This document shows, piece after piece, positions 17,262 to 25,338 of a DNA stretch of 36,098 nt (position 1 is its first letter; every line of letters starts with the position of its first letter). The translations under genes and the position numbers were made by a program. The stretch spans positions 1 to 36,098 of the forward strand of contig JANXBG010000016.1 of NCBI GenBank assembly GCA_025060715.1, given 5' to 3'. Under the pieces are notes generated by a model. It was not told the DNA's origin. It made no database searches and saw nothing but the letters and a program-made list of their open reading frames with translations. The stretch is from Caldifarciminota bacterium (GTDB lineage: Bacteria > Hydrothermota > Tepidihabitantia > Tepidihabitantales > DTDR01).

Positions 17262-17945
17262 ATGGTTTTTTGTGTTATCGGCTTGGGCAGGTTTGGTAGT
17301 CAATTGGTAAAGGCATTATTAGATGAAGGTTTTGAAGTAATTGTGATTGATAAAGATGATAATAAGGTGAATGAATTTAGTGATCGGGTAAGCAGTGCTT
17401 TGATTTTAGATGCTACCGATGAGAAAGCATTAAAAGAGAGTGGCATTAATGAGGTGGATTGTGTGGTGGTAAGTGTTGGTCAAAGAATAGATGCTAGTAT
17501 TTTGATTACTATGCAGTTAAAAGAGATGGGGGTAAAAGAAGTGATAGTAAAGGCAGTGGATGAACTACATGCTGAAATTTTAAAAAGGATTGGTGCTGAT
17601 AAAGTTATCTTACCGGAAAAAGAGACAGCAATAAGATTGGCAAAGACTTATCGTTCAAGGAGATTTTTTGAGGTTTTAGAAGTAAATCCAGAGTATTCTA
17701 TTGCTGAAATTTCTGCTCCAAAAAGTTTTTATAATAAAACATTGCAAGAATTAAAATTAAGAGAAAAATTTGGCATAACAGTAATTCTGATTAAAAGAAA
17801 AACCCCCTATCTTAATGAAAATGGAATTCCAGAAATTAAAGAAGAAGTGATTGTTTCCCCAAAGGGTGAGGATATGATAATGGAAAATGATATTTTAATA
17901 ATTTTAGGAAAAGATAAAGATTTAGAAAGAATTGTTAAAGAATGA
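17262..17945 (+). CDS. ktrA: K+ uptake regulatory protein, TrkA/KtrA family (RCK domains)
   Basis: A 227-residue cytoplasmic RCK protein that gates a TrkH/KtrB-type potassium channel on nucleotide binding. The N-terminal Rossmann domain shows GLGRFG (7-12) and an acidic residue, Asp30, at the end of the second strand for ribose binding; LDATDEKALKESGI and VKAVDELHAEILKRIGADKVILPE follow, as in KtrA. The C-terminal RCK_C domain (about 140-227) includes IAEISAPKSF and ENDILIILGK. The length matches single-RCK KtrA rather than the double TrkA. The membrane partner is not in the window; the next genes, TPR and MEMO, are not transport genes. Confidence 0.92.
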   Translation: MVFCVIGLGRFGSQLVKALLDEGFEVIVIDKDDNKVNEFSDRVSSALILDATDEKALKESGINEVDCVVVSVGQRIDASILITMQLKEMGVKEVIVKAVDELHAEILKRIGADKVILPEKETAIRLAKTYRSRRFFEVLEVNPEYSIAEISAPKSFYNKTLQELKLREKFGITVILIKRKTPYLNENGIPEIKEEVIVSPKGEDMIMENDILIILGKDKDLERIVKE

Positions 17946-18214
17946 GAAAAATAAAGATAAAAAAAGAAGATTACGATGACCTGTTAGAAACTGGTCAGTT
18001 TTATCTTTTGAATAAAAATTATGAGAAGGCGATAGAGATTTTTAAAAAAGTATTAGAAATAAAGAAGGATTATCTCACTTATTACCAATTGGGAGTGGCT
18101 TATGAAGGTTTAAATCAAATTGATAAAGCAAAGGAGATGTATCGGAAAAGTTTGGAATTAAAACCCGACTTTAAAGAGGCTAACGAAAGGTTGGATAAAT
18201 TAGTAAAAGAATGA
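17942..18214 (+). CDS. Small TPR-repeat protein
   Basis: A 90-residue protein with two tetratricopeptide repeats. The first covers about residues 12-45 (GQFYLLNKNYEKAIEIFKKVLE) and the second about 46-80 (YYQLGVAYEGLNQIDKAKEMYRKSLELKP), with the expected Gly/Ala/Tyr positions. TPRs are protein-binding scaffolds; the partner is unknown. The start overlaps the ktrA stop as ATGA, and the stop overlaps the next ATG in the same way, so translation of the three genes is coupled. Confidence 0.85.
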   Translation: MRKIKIKKEDYDDLLETGQFYLLNKNYEKAIEIFKKVLEIKKDYLTYYQLGVAYEGLNQIDKAKEMYRKSLELKPDFKEANERLDKLVKE

Positions 18215-19695
18215 GATTTATAATTATATTTTTTATATTAATTTTAATGTGTGGCTCAAAGCCACAAAAAACGGAGGTAAAAATGATTAGAAAACCATTT
18301 GTTAGTGGCCAATTTTATCCGAGTGATAAAATTGAATTAGAAAAAGATATTAAAGAGTATCTTAATTTGGCAAAGATACCAGAAATAAAAGATAAAATTA
18401 TTGGCATAATTTCTCCCCATGCTGGTTATGTTTATTCAGGGAAAGTTGCTGCTCATTCTTATAAAATTATAAAGGATTTAGAAATAAATACAATTATCCT
18501 TCTTGGTCCTTCTCATCATGCAAGTTTTCAAGGTTTTGCTTTGTATGAAAAAGGAAGTTGGCAGACACCTTTAGGAGAAGTTCCTATTGATGAAGAGATA
18601 GCAAAAGAGTTGAAAAGCAGATGTGCTTATATAAAAGATTTAAAGGAAGCCCATAATTATGAACATTCCTTAGAAGTTCAAATTCCTTTCTTACAAGTAA
18701 TTTATAAAGATTTCAAAATTGTCCCGATTATGGTATTATTTCCCACTTATGAGGAATGTGAGAGTTTAGCAAAGGCAATTAGTGAGGTGATACAAACTTC
18801 CAAAAAGAAAATTATCTTTCTTATCTCTTCCGATTTATATCACGGCTATTCTTATAAAGAATGTGTAGAAACTGATAAAAGGACATTAAGTTATATTGAG
18901 AAATTAGAACCAAAAACTTTTTATCAGGGATTATTAAAAGAAGAAATTTCTGCTTGCGGAGGCTTTCCTATTCTTATTGGAATTTTAATTGCTAAAAATC
19001 TTTCTCCAAAAGCAAAAGCAGTTGTTTTAAATTATACCAATTCTAACGATGTGATAGGCGCGAAAACAGGTTATTGTGTTGGTTATTCTTCGGTAGTTTT
19101 TACTATTCCCCAAGAAGAAAAAGAAAAGAATTTAGAGGAAGAATTTGAATTAAAATTGAGTGAAGAGGAAAAAAAAGAATTATTAACGATTGCCCGAAAA
19201 ACTTTGGAAAGTTATCTTCATAATAAAAAGATACCTGATTTTAAAATTACTTCGGAAAATTTAAAAAAGAGATACGGCGTTTTTGTTACTTTAGAGAAGT
19301 TCGGTGAACTTAGAGGTTGTATTGGTTATGTGGAAGGTATAAAACCATTATATGAAGGAGTTATTGATAATGCAATAAATGCTGCTTTAAGAGATCCAAG
19401 ATTTCCACCAGTAAGTTCCAAGGAATTAAAAGATATTAAAATTGAAATTACTGTCCTTTCGCCATTAAAAAAAATAGAAGATATTAATAAAATTGTGGTT
19501 GGTAAGCATGGAATACTTATTAAAAAAGGTTTTTATCAAGGATTACTTTTACCCCAAGTTGCTACTGAGTATGGTTGGGATAGAGAAACTTTTTTAAAAC
19601 ATACCTGCTTAAAAGCCGGTTTAAACCCAGAAAGTTATAAAGATAAAGATACTGAAATTTACATCTTTGAAGGCTTAATAATCAGTGAAGAGTAA
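18211..19695 (+). CDS. Fused MEMO-AMMECR1 protein, possibly a lipoprotein
   Basis: A 494-residue fusion of the two proteins usually encoded separately in the AmmeMemoRadiSam group. The MEMO part (about 27-300) opens with RKPFVSGQFYP and has the metal-site His in SPHAGYVYSG, the HH in LGPSHHA and the Cys in EISACGG. The AMMECR1 part (about 320-494) has ELRGCIGYVEG and DPRFPPV. No radical-SAM partner is in the window. Two starts compete: the ATG at 18211, which overlaps the TPR stop and gives a lipoprotein signal ending LILMCGS (Cys14), and an ATG at 18283 behind a strong Shine-Dalgarno, which gives a cytoplasmic protein beginning MIRKPFV. The biochemical role of the family is not settled. Confidence 0.88.
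   Translation: MRFIIIFFILILMCGSKPQKTEVKMIRKPFVSGQFYPSDKIELEKDIKEYLNLAKIPEIKDKIIGIISPHAGYVYSGKVAAHSYKIIKDLEINTIILLGPSHHASFQGFALYEKGSWQTPLGEVPIDEEIAKELKSRCAYIKDLKEAHNYEHSLEVQIPFLQVIYKDFKIVPIMVLFPTYEECESLAKAISEVIQTSKKKIIFLISSDLYHGYSYKECVETDKRTLSYIEKLEPKTFYQGLLKEEISACGGFPILIGILIAKNLSPKAKAVVLNYTNSNDVIGAKTGYCVGYSSVVFTIPQEEKEKNLEEEFELKLSEEEKKELLTIARKTLESYLHNKKIPDFKITSENLKKRYGVFVTLEKFGELRGCIGYVEGIKPLYEGVIDNAINAALRDPRFPPVSSKELKDIKIEITVLSPLKKIEDINKIVVGKHGILIKKGFYQGLLLPQVATEYGWDRETFLKHTCLKAGLNPESYKDKDTEIYIFEGLIISEE
18249..18285 (+). promoter_or_regulatory. Hairpin and strong internal ribosome binding site in the MEMO-AMMECR1 gene
   Basis: A perfect 7-bp hairpin, TGTGGCT-CAA-AGCCACA (18249-18265), is followed by GGAGGT (18273-18278), 4 bases before an in-frame ATG at 18283 (codon 25). 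Such a complete Shine-Dalgarno is unusual in this window and suggests a real internal start. Confidence 0.55.
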
Positions 19696-20692
19696 AATTT
19701 TTCTTTTACTTCTTATTTTTAATTTTTTAATAAATAAAACAATTAGTTATGATAAAAAAAGAAAAATTCTTTTTTATGCTTTCGGTAAAAAAGTTTCTAT
19801 TTATGATGCCAAAAGAAAAGATAATTTAAGACTTCTTTCCGAAGAAATAATTGCCCAAGATAAGATAAATAGCCTTTTTCATTTAAAAGATAAACTCTAT
19901 CTTGCTACTAAAAAGGGAATAGAAATTTGGGATATAAAAAATCCCTATCATCCTTTTTTAATAAATTCTCTTGCTTTTAAAGAATGTTGTAATGATATTA
20001 AAGTTATTAATTCTTATATGTATTTAATAACAAAAGAAGGTAATTTAAAGATTTATAATATTAAAAACATAAATGCTCCCTACCAGATTAGCAATCTTTC
20101 TATTTCTGGTTTTTGCCTCGGTTTTTCTATTTATAAAAATTACTGTTATGTTGCTTTAAAAGAAGAAGGTTTAAAGATTATTGACTTAAAAGATGTTTAT
20201 AATCCTAAAAAGATTGGTTATTTTAAAGATATTACACCAATTTTAGATATTTATTGCGAAGATAATTTGGTATATCTAGCTTGCGGTAAAAAGGGTTTAG
20301 GAATAGTTGATGTAAAATTGAAGAGATTTCCAGAAACAATAATTAATTATCAGATAGAGGGTTATTCCCTTGCTTTGTATTATGAAAAACCTTATATTTA
20401 TTTGGCAACAGATATGGGTTTAAGCGTAATTGATGTAAGAGACCCTTATTCACCAATAGAAATATATTATTATGAAAGTGAAAACTATGTAAGAGATGTT
20501 CTCATAAACTTTCCTTACGCTTATTTAGATAGTGAAGAGGGTTTAGAAATTATTAAAATTGGTAAAAAAGAAAATATTCTTCTTTCTCTTTCAACCTTTT
20601 TCTATCTTTTTATCTTTGTTTTAATGATTATTTATATTATTTATCGTATCCCAAAAATATATAAAGATTGGAAAGAAAAGATTAAGGAATAA
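19685..20692 (+). CDS. LVIVD-repeat beta-propeller protein with C-terminal membrane anchor
   Basis: A 335-residue protein starting at GTG inside the 3' end of the MEMO gene (11-base overlap). The N-terminus (KSKIFLLLLIFNFLINKTIS) is a signal peptide. Then come about six repeats of roughly 40 residues with the pattern G-I-E-I-W-D-I-K-N-P-Y-x-P, seen for example in GLKIIDLKDVYNPKKIGYF and GLSVIDVRDPYSPIEIYYY; this is the LVIVD repeat, predicted to form an extracytoplasmic beta-propeller. A hydrophobic segment (about 300-320, FFYLFIFVLMIIYIIY) and a basic tail anchor it by the C-terminus. It faces the membrane cassette convergently, overlapping its last gene by 11 bases. Specific function is unknown. 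Confidence 0.82.
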   Translation: MKSKIFLLLLIFNFLINKTISYDKKRKILFYAFGKKVSIYDAKRKDNLRLLSEEIIAQDKINSLFHLKDKLYLATKKGIEIWDIKNPYHPFLINSLAFKECCNDIKVINSYMYLITKEGNLKIYNIKNINAPYQISNLSISGFCLGFSIYKNYCYVALKEEGLKIIDLKDVYNPKKIGYFKDITPILDIYCEDNLVYLACGKKGLGIVDVKLKRFPETIINYQIEGYSLALYYEKPYIYLATDMGLSVIDVRDPYSPIEIYYYESENYVRDVLINFPYAYLDSEEGLEIIKIGKKENILLSLSTFFYLFIFVLMIIYIIYRIPKIYKDWKEKIKE

Positions 20693-21296
20693 TATTTAAA
20701 AAGTTGTGTAAAAGAAAATAGATTCTACCAATTAATAAAGAAATTCTTGCCATAACAGTATAGCCAAAGGAAGCACCAAAGGCTATCATAATAAAAATAA
20801 TTCCCAAACGGGAGAAAAATTTCCAAGTTCCCTTAAATTCTTTTGAGAAATAAAAATAGATAATCGTTGAGATAACCCCGATAACTAATAAGATATTATT
20901 GATTGTTGTTAATGGTAATAAAGTAGCACCGATTTGGGGAATTAAGAAACCTTGGATACTGGCAGTAACACCTAAGCCCGCGCCAATACCAATTGTAAAA
21001 GATAGAGGGATTCTTGATATCCAGGCAGTTTTTGGAAACCAGCGGGTAAGCATTAAAACACCTAAGATTGCTGGGATTAATAATATCCATTTTTCAATTC
21101 CGGTTGTGGTGAGAAATCTATCAATAAGCATTGGTTTAATATCAAAAGCCCATACATAGATTACCCAAAAACCAGCAGAGACACCAACGTAAATATGTTC
21201 AGCAAGTTTGTAAAAAGGGTTATCCTTATACAAAAAAGAAAATATTGCTAATGTTAGAGTAGCAGCCAGCCAAGTGCCAATAATATTTAATATCAT
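20682..21296 (-). CDS. Polytopic membrane protein, fourth gene of an unknown cassette
   Basis: A 204-residue protein with about six hydrophobic helices and short loops. I do not recognise a family. Features visible are an N-terminal helix with no cleavable signal (MILNIIGTWLAATLTLAIF), a conserved-looking loop LYKDNPFYKLAEHIYVGVSAG, and Gly-rich helices such as FTIGIGAGLGVTAS and FGASFGYTVMARIS. Its ATG overlaps the stop of the 273-residue gene by 4 bases. Position and coupling argue that it is a subunit of one membrane complex with the three genes before it. No channel or transporter signature can be assigned. Confidence 0.8.
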   Translation of the reverse strand: MILNIIGTWLAATLTLAIFSFLYKDNPFYKLAEHIYVGVSAGFWVIYVWAFDIKPMLIDRFLTTTGIEKWILLIPAILGVLMLTRWFPKTAWISRIPLSFTIGIGAGLGVTASIQGFLIPQIGATLLPLTTINNILLVIGVISTIIYFYFSKEFKGTWKFFSRLGIIFIMIAFGASFGYTVMARISLLIGRIYFLLHNFLNIIP

Positions 21297-22114
21297 CTTC
21301 TTTTTCTTAAAATAAAGTAGCCAATATTACCAATAATAATAAAGATAATTATTAACAAATGGACGAAAGATTGGGCAGGCATTCCTAAAATTGCACTGCC
21401 AGCTTTCTTTAGTAAGGTTTCATATTCAGCTGCTCCTTGTAAACCACTAATTAAACCAGCGATCTGCTTTGCCTGAAGATAAGGAAACATATCTGGAGCA
21501 ATAACACCGGTAGTTCCTAAAATTATTTTTTGATTGAAACGGGCACCAGCAAATTGCACCCAGGCATCACCAGTAGCTCCGGCTTCCAAACCAACTAATA
21601 CATCAATCTGTTGATAATTTCTTACTTTCCTCATAAAAGGAAAGGAATCAATAGGAATCCCTCTGTAATCGGTAGGGAAAAAATCTCTTATCTCTTTACC
21701 AATGCCAACCATTAAAGCAGTATAACCAGGACGATAACCTAAATTTACATAATCCTCACCGTATTTTTTATTATACTCCTTGGCAACTTGATTTAAAGCC
21801 ATCTCACCTAAGGGAAGACCTAATGCCCAATGACCTAACAGAATTACTTTAATATTTTTAGAAAAACAATGTCTTAAAATAGCGATCAGCATCGGTTGTA
21901 ATTCGGGTTCGGATGCCGCATCGTAATCAATCGAAATCATTACAATTGACCCTGGTTTTAAATTATCAATTTCGGAAAAAGCCATTTGCACTTCCCTAGA
22001 AACCCTAATGGGCATAATCATTCTAAATATCATTGGCAAGGCAACAACAATAAATACTAAAAGATAAATTATCCTTCTATCAATAGTTGCTAATTTTGAC
22101 CAAAGATTTTTCAT
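21293..22114 (-). CDS. Membrane-anchored protein with alpha/beta domain, third gene of an unknown cassette
   Basis: A 273-residue protein anchored at both ends: a helix at about 15-33 (IIYLLVFIVVALPMIFRMI) and one at about 248-268, with a soluble domain of about 200 residues between them. That domain alternates strands and helices: KPGSIVMISIDYDAASEPELQP, then KNIKVILLGHWALG, YVNLGYRPGY, IDVLVGLEAGATGDAWVQF and KIILGTTGVIAP, which suggests a Rossmann-like sandwich, with acidic residues DYDAASEPE after the first strand. No catalytic family could be named. It overlaps both neighbours by 4 bases. The domain could bind a small ligand or a partner; the sequence alone does not say. Confidence 0.8.
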   Translation of the reverse strand: MKNLWSKLATIDRRIIYLLVFIVVALPMIFRMIMPIRVSREVQMAFSEIDNLKPGSIVMISIDYDAASEPELQPMLIAILRHCFSKNIKVILLGHWALGLPLGEMALNQVAKEYNKKYGEDYVNLGYRPGYTALMVGIGKEIRDFFPTDYRGIPIDSFPFMRKVRNYQQIDVLVGLEAGATGDAWVQFAGARFNQKIILGTTGVIAPDMFPYLQAKQIAGLISGLQGAAEYETLLKKAGSAILGMPAQSFVHLLIIIFIIIGNIGYFILRKRR

Positions 22115-22809
22115 TTTGTTATGTAAGTCCTTTCAATACCTAAAATAATTCTTATTGACATTGCTATTCCCCCAAGAGCAGTGCCAATAAAAATTCCCCT
22201 TTTTGCCGCATTTTGGGGTATATTCATTATCCAGTCACTTATTAAAGCAAAGATTTCTTTTTTAGCAAGTTCTTCATAAGGAATTTTGGGAAAGATAGTA
22301 GAAATAAAAGAAGCAATACCTTTCCAGATATAAGAACCAATTGGCACTCTTCCAAGCATAACGATTGTTGCGGCGATTAGTAATAATGTTGCTTCAAAAG
22401 TTCTTGCTCGGAATGCTCGATAAGCAGCTGAAGCGATAAAGAAAGCAAGTAAAGCAAACATTGTTGCTTGCAAAGGAATTATTACATAAGTGTATAGATA
22501 CATAAAAGGAGAATTTAAGGCAAAAGGTGTTTTAAATTTAAACCAAGAATAGAAACCTAAAATTAAAGTTAAGAATAACGAAAAAAGTAAAATAAAACTG
22601 TGGATATTAAATTCTTTCTTTAATTTTGTTAAATGATATTTAACAAGGCTATCTAAACCTAATAAAACAGTAAAACCAGAAATAATTGAATACCAAATTA
22701 AAAATCTTTGCTCTAAATCCCCAAAGGGTTTATGGGGAATAAAGAAAGTAACGATTAATAACATTCCTGTAAAGAAAGTTATAATTAATGGTAATTGAGT
22801 TCTAATCAT
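22111..22809 (-). CDS. Polytopic membrane protein, second gene of an unknown cassette
   Basis: A 232-residue integral membrane protein with about six helices: the N-terminal ones at about 7-25 and 35-52, a pair around 70-90 and 100-128, one near 135-155, and a C-terminal one near 203-222. The sequence YRAFRARTFEATLLLIAATIV has a small basic loop that would face the cytoplasm. No family recognised. It overlaps the DUF6754-like gene upstream by 4 bases and the next gene by 4 bases. The conserved order and coupling suggest a membrane complex with those products. Confidence 0.8.
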   Translation of the reverse strand: MIRTQLPLIITFFTGMLLIVTFFIPHKPFGDLEQRFLIWYSIISGFTVLLGLDSLVKYHLTKLKKEFNIHSFILLFSLFLTLILGFYSWFKFKTPFALNSPFMYLYTYVIIPLQATMFALLAFFIASAAYRAFRARTFEATLLLIAATIVMLGRVPIGSYIWKGIASFISTIFPKIPYEELAKKEIFALISDWIMNIPQNAAKRGIFIGTALGGIAMSIRIILGIERTYITK

Positions 22810-23951
22810 TTTATTGTAAAAATATTTTTGATAAGTTCATATAAATTATTTAAAAAATAGAAATTTTTGAAAACAATTGAGAGGGTGGCAATAATAGCGG
22901 AAATAATGAGGATAACCAAAATAATCGCTTTTAAAAAATCTTCACCTTTTAATGAACCAAGCATTTGGGGTTCAGGTTTTAAATAACAAGAGGCAGCAAA
23001 CATCTCTTCGCCAATCAAAGTATAATCACAAGCAGCAATAAAGAAAGGAAGTTGGGTTATCGCAGTTGTACCAGCAATTTGAATAGCACCCACTGCGTGG
23101 CCGGTTTCTGCCAAGATTAATGATTCGGCAAAGAAATAACCTTGCCAGAAGATTGCTCCCGGTTTCTCTCTCATAATTATCCCATCACAACCCGCGGCAT
23201 AACCAAATTGGTCAGAAGTTAAATAAGTTATATCTCCTTCCCTATACAAATCTGGCCTACCGGCTTCTAAATATGCCTCTTTTACTGTCTCTTGAGCAGC
23301 AGTCATTACAATTGGGTCATAATTTGGAATAATTAATCTTGTGCCATATTCTGCTGCCTTTTTAGCAATTTTTGATAAGATTGATAAGGCAGCAATTGTA
23401 ACCACATCGGTAATAAAGCCAAGACCAAAAGAGAATAATATTGGTCTTCCCATTTCTGTTGCCCTGCCTACCGCATCGTCAATCGCATCTAAACCACTAA
23501 TCTTTCTTATAAATAATCTCTCTCCCTTTCTTGCCTTTTCAATATAATATAAAAAGACAATAAATAAAATAATGGTGATAACTAAAACATTAAATCTATT
23601 TTTATTAAACCATTGAGCACGAGAAATAACTGGACCAATAATTTCTGATTTTAAAGTATCCTTTTCTCTTATTGCCCAGATTTGATAATAATAATCTTTA
23701 TTATCCTTTAAACCTTTATCTTCGTAGTAATTATATTGAGATAAAACAAAACCAACATTCTCAAAAATTCCTTCTTTTTTTTCACTCCGATAAATCTCAA
23801 AAAATTTTATTGGATTTTCTTCAGAAATAAACTCTTCTTTTATCTGCCATTCCAAACTGATACTCCCTCCTTCATCTGATGGGGTATCATAACTTTTTAC
23901 ATATTCAAAATAATTAAATTGTAAAAGAGAGAACAAAAAGAAAAAATACAT
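22806..23951 (-). CDS. Fibronectin-III plus DUF6754-like membrane protein, first gene of an unknown cassette
   Basis: Counting from the ATG at 23951 the protein has 381 residues. It has a signal peptide (MYFFFLFSLLQF), a fibronectin type III domain outside the membrane (about 17-112: SYDTPSDEGGSISLEWQ to YYYQIWAIREKDT), a transmembrane helix (about 120-138), and a large conserved-looking domain beginning GLDAIDDAVGRATEMGRPILFS and containing LIIPNYDPIVMTAAQETVKEAY, SDQFGYAAGCDGIIMREKPGA and ACDYTLIGEEMFAASCYL, then a final helix. This last domain resembles the family listed as DUF6754, whose function is unknown. A TTG at 23966 in the same frame lies upstream of the -10 box and cannot be the start. 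It leads a four-gene operon. Confidence 0.83.
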   Translation of the reverse strand: MYFFFLFSLLQFNYFEYVKSYDTPSDEGGSISLEWQIKEEFISEENPIKFFEIYRSEKKEGIFENVGFVLSQYNYYEDKGLKDNKDYYYQIWAIREKDTLKSEIIGPVISRAQWFNKNRFNVLVITIILFIVFLYYIEKARKGERLFIRKISGLDAIDDAVGRATEMGRPILFSFGLGFITDVVTIAALSILSKIAKKAAEYGTRLIIPNYDPIVMTAAQETVKEAYLEAGRPDLYREGDITYLTSDQFGYAAGCDGIIMREKPGAIFWQGYFFAESLILAETGHAVGAIQIAGTTAITQLPFFIAACDYTLIGEEMFAASCYLKPEPQMLGSLKGEDFLKAIILVILIISAIIATLSIVFKNFYFLNNLYELIKNIFTIK

Positions 23952-23957
23952 TAAATA

Positions 23958-23985
23958 ATTATACAAAATCTTTAAAAGAATTCAA
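23958..23985 (-). promoter_or_regulatory. Promoter of the four-gene membrane cassette, leaderless spacing
   Basis: Minus strand TTGAAT (23985-23980), 16-base spacer, TATAAT (23963-23958), 6 bases to the ATG at 23951. It is back to back with the aspS promoter, their -35 boxes 21 bases apart. Confidence 0.82.
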
Positions 23986-24006
23986 GAAGATAAAATCTCT
24001 TCTATT

Positions 24007-24034
24007 TTGACAATATCATTTTTTTAATTAAAAT
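24007..24034 (+). promoter_or_regulatory. Promoter of the aspS-gatCAB operon, leaderless spacing
   Basis: TTGACA (24007-24012), 16-base spacer, TAAAAT (24029-24034), 8 bases to the ATG at 24043. Confidence 0.8.
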
Positions 24035-24042
24035 AAAATGAT

Positions 24043-25338
24043 ATGAAGCGGATTTTAATAAAAGATTTAGCTAAATACTTAAATAAAGAAGTTTTAATTT
24101 ATGGTTGGGTTGAAGGGATAAGGAAACTTGGTAAGTTGAAGTTTTTTATCATTAGGGATAGAAGTGGCCAGATTCAAGGAGTTTGTGATAAAGATATTGA
24201 AAATCTAGACAAATTAGAAAAGGCTTCAGTAGTTAAGATTTTTGGTAAGGTAAAAGAAGAGGCACAGGCACCAAAAGGAATAGAGATTTTGATTGAGAAG
24301 ATTGAAATCTTAAATCTATCAAAAGCAATTCTACCTTTTGAATATTATAGAGATTTATCACTTTTAAATCTAAAACTTGATATGATTTTGGATTATCGTC
24401 CATTAAGTTTAAGAAATTTTAAAATTGGTAATATCTTTAAAATCCAGGCAGGAATAGTGAAAGCCTTTAGAAATTTTTTAGAAAAGAATGATTTCTTGGA
24501 AGTTCACACTCCTAAAATTGTCTCTTCGGGAACTGAAGGTGGAAGCCAGCTTTTTAAAGTCGAATATTTTGATAAAATTGCTTATCTTGCCCAAAGCCCC
24601 CAATTTTATAAACAGATGCTGGTTGGTGCGGGTTTTGAGAGGGTTTATGAAGTTGGTTTTGTCTATCGGGCAGAAGACCACGAAACCTCTCGCCATTTAA
24701 ACGAATATCTCTCTTTAGATTTAGAAATGGGATTTATTAAAGATGAGAATGATGTTATAGATTTAGAAATTAAGTTTTTAAAATATCTTTTTAAATATTT
24801 AAAAAAAGAATATGGCGAAATCTTAAAGGAATATAATGTTGAATTGGAAGAAATTAAAAATATTCCCAGAATTCCTTTTTATGAAGCAAAGGAGATATTG
24901 AAAAAAGAGTATAAGAAAGATTTTCCAGGTGAGGATCTAACACCCGAAGAAGAAAGATTATTATGTGATTATTCTTTAAATAAATACGGAACAAGTTTTA
25001 TATTTATTACCAAATTTCCCAAAAGTATTCGCCCCTTTTATACTATGCCTGATGAAAATCCAATTTATTCTCGTGGTTTTGACCTTCTCTATAAAGGAAT
25101 GGAAGTAACTACCGGTAGTCAAAGAATCCACGATTATGATATGCTCTGTGAGAATATTAAACATTTTGGTTATAATCCTGATAACTTTAAATTTTATTTA
25201 GAGATTTTTAAATACGGTATGCCACCCCATGGCGGTTTAGCAATAGGTGCCGAAAGGCTCACTTGTCAAATTTTGAATTTAAAAAATATTAGAGAAGCTA
25301 GTCTATTTCCACGGGACCGTTATCGTTTAGTGCCATAA
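24043..25338 (+). CDS. aspS: Aspartyl-tRNA synthetase, archaeal type, probably non-discriminating
   Basis: A 431-residue class II synthetase of the short archaeal AspRS/AsnRS type, lacking the bacterial GAD insert. The N-terminal OB fold has LIYGWVEGIRKLGKLKFFIIRDR; class II motif 2 is visible as YRAEDHETSRHLNEYLSLDLE and motif 3 as GGLAIGAERL. SSGTEGGSQLF is the aspartate-site loop. Its operon also encodes GatC, GatA and GatB, which convert Asp-tRNA(Asn) to Asn-tRNA(Asn), so a non-discriminating enzyme is likely. In archaeal AspRS a His or Trp in the anticodon-binding loop (GWVHxIR) helps set specificity; here that position is Glu24, which is unusual and worth testing. An AsnRS reading is less likely because of the GatCAB neighbours. 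Confidence 0.9.
   Translation: MKRILIKDLAKYLNKEVLIYGWVEGIRKLGKLKFFIIRDRSGQIQGVCDKDIENLDKLEKASVVKIFGKVKEEAQAPKGIEILIEKIEILNLSKAILPFEYYRDLSLLNLKLDMILDYRPLSLRNFKIGNIFKIQAGIVKAFRNFLEKNDFLEVHTPKIVSSGTEGGSQLFKVEYFDKIAYLAQSPQFYKQMLVGAGFERVYEVGFVYRAEDHETSRHLNEYLSLDLEMGFIKDENDVIDLEIKFLKYLFKYLKKEYGEILKEYNVELEEIKNIPRIPFYEAKEILKKEYKKDFPGEDLTPEEERLLCDYSLNKYGTSFIFITKFPKSIRPFYTMPDENPIYSRGFDLLYKGMEVTTGSQRIHDYDMLCENIKHFGYNPDNFKFYLEIFKYGMPPHGGLAIGAERLTCQILNLKNIREASLFPRDRYRLVP

Noticed and set aside
23952-23966. TTG start at 23966 for the first membrane-cassette gene
   Set aside because: It lies upstream of the -10 box, which ends at 23958, so it would not be in the transcript; the ATG at 23951 is used instead.
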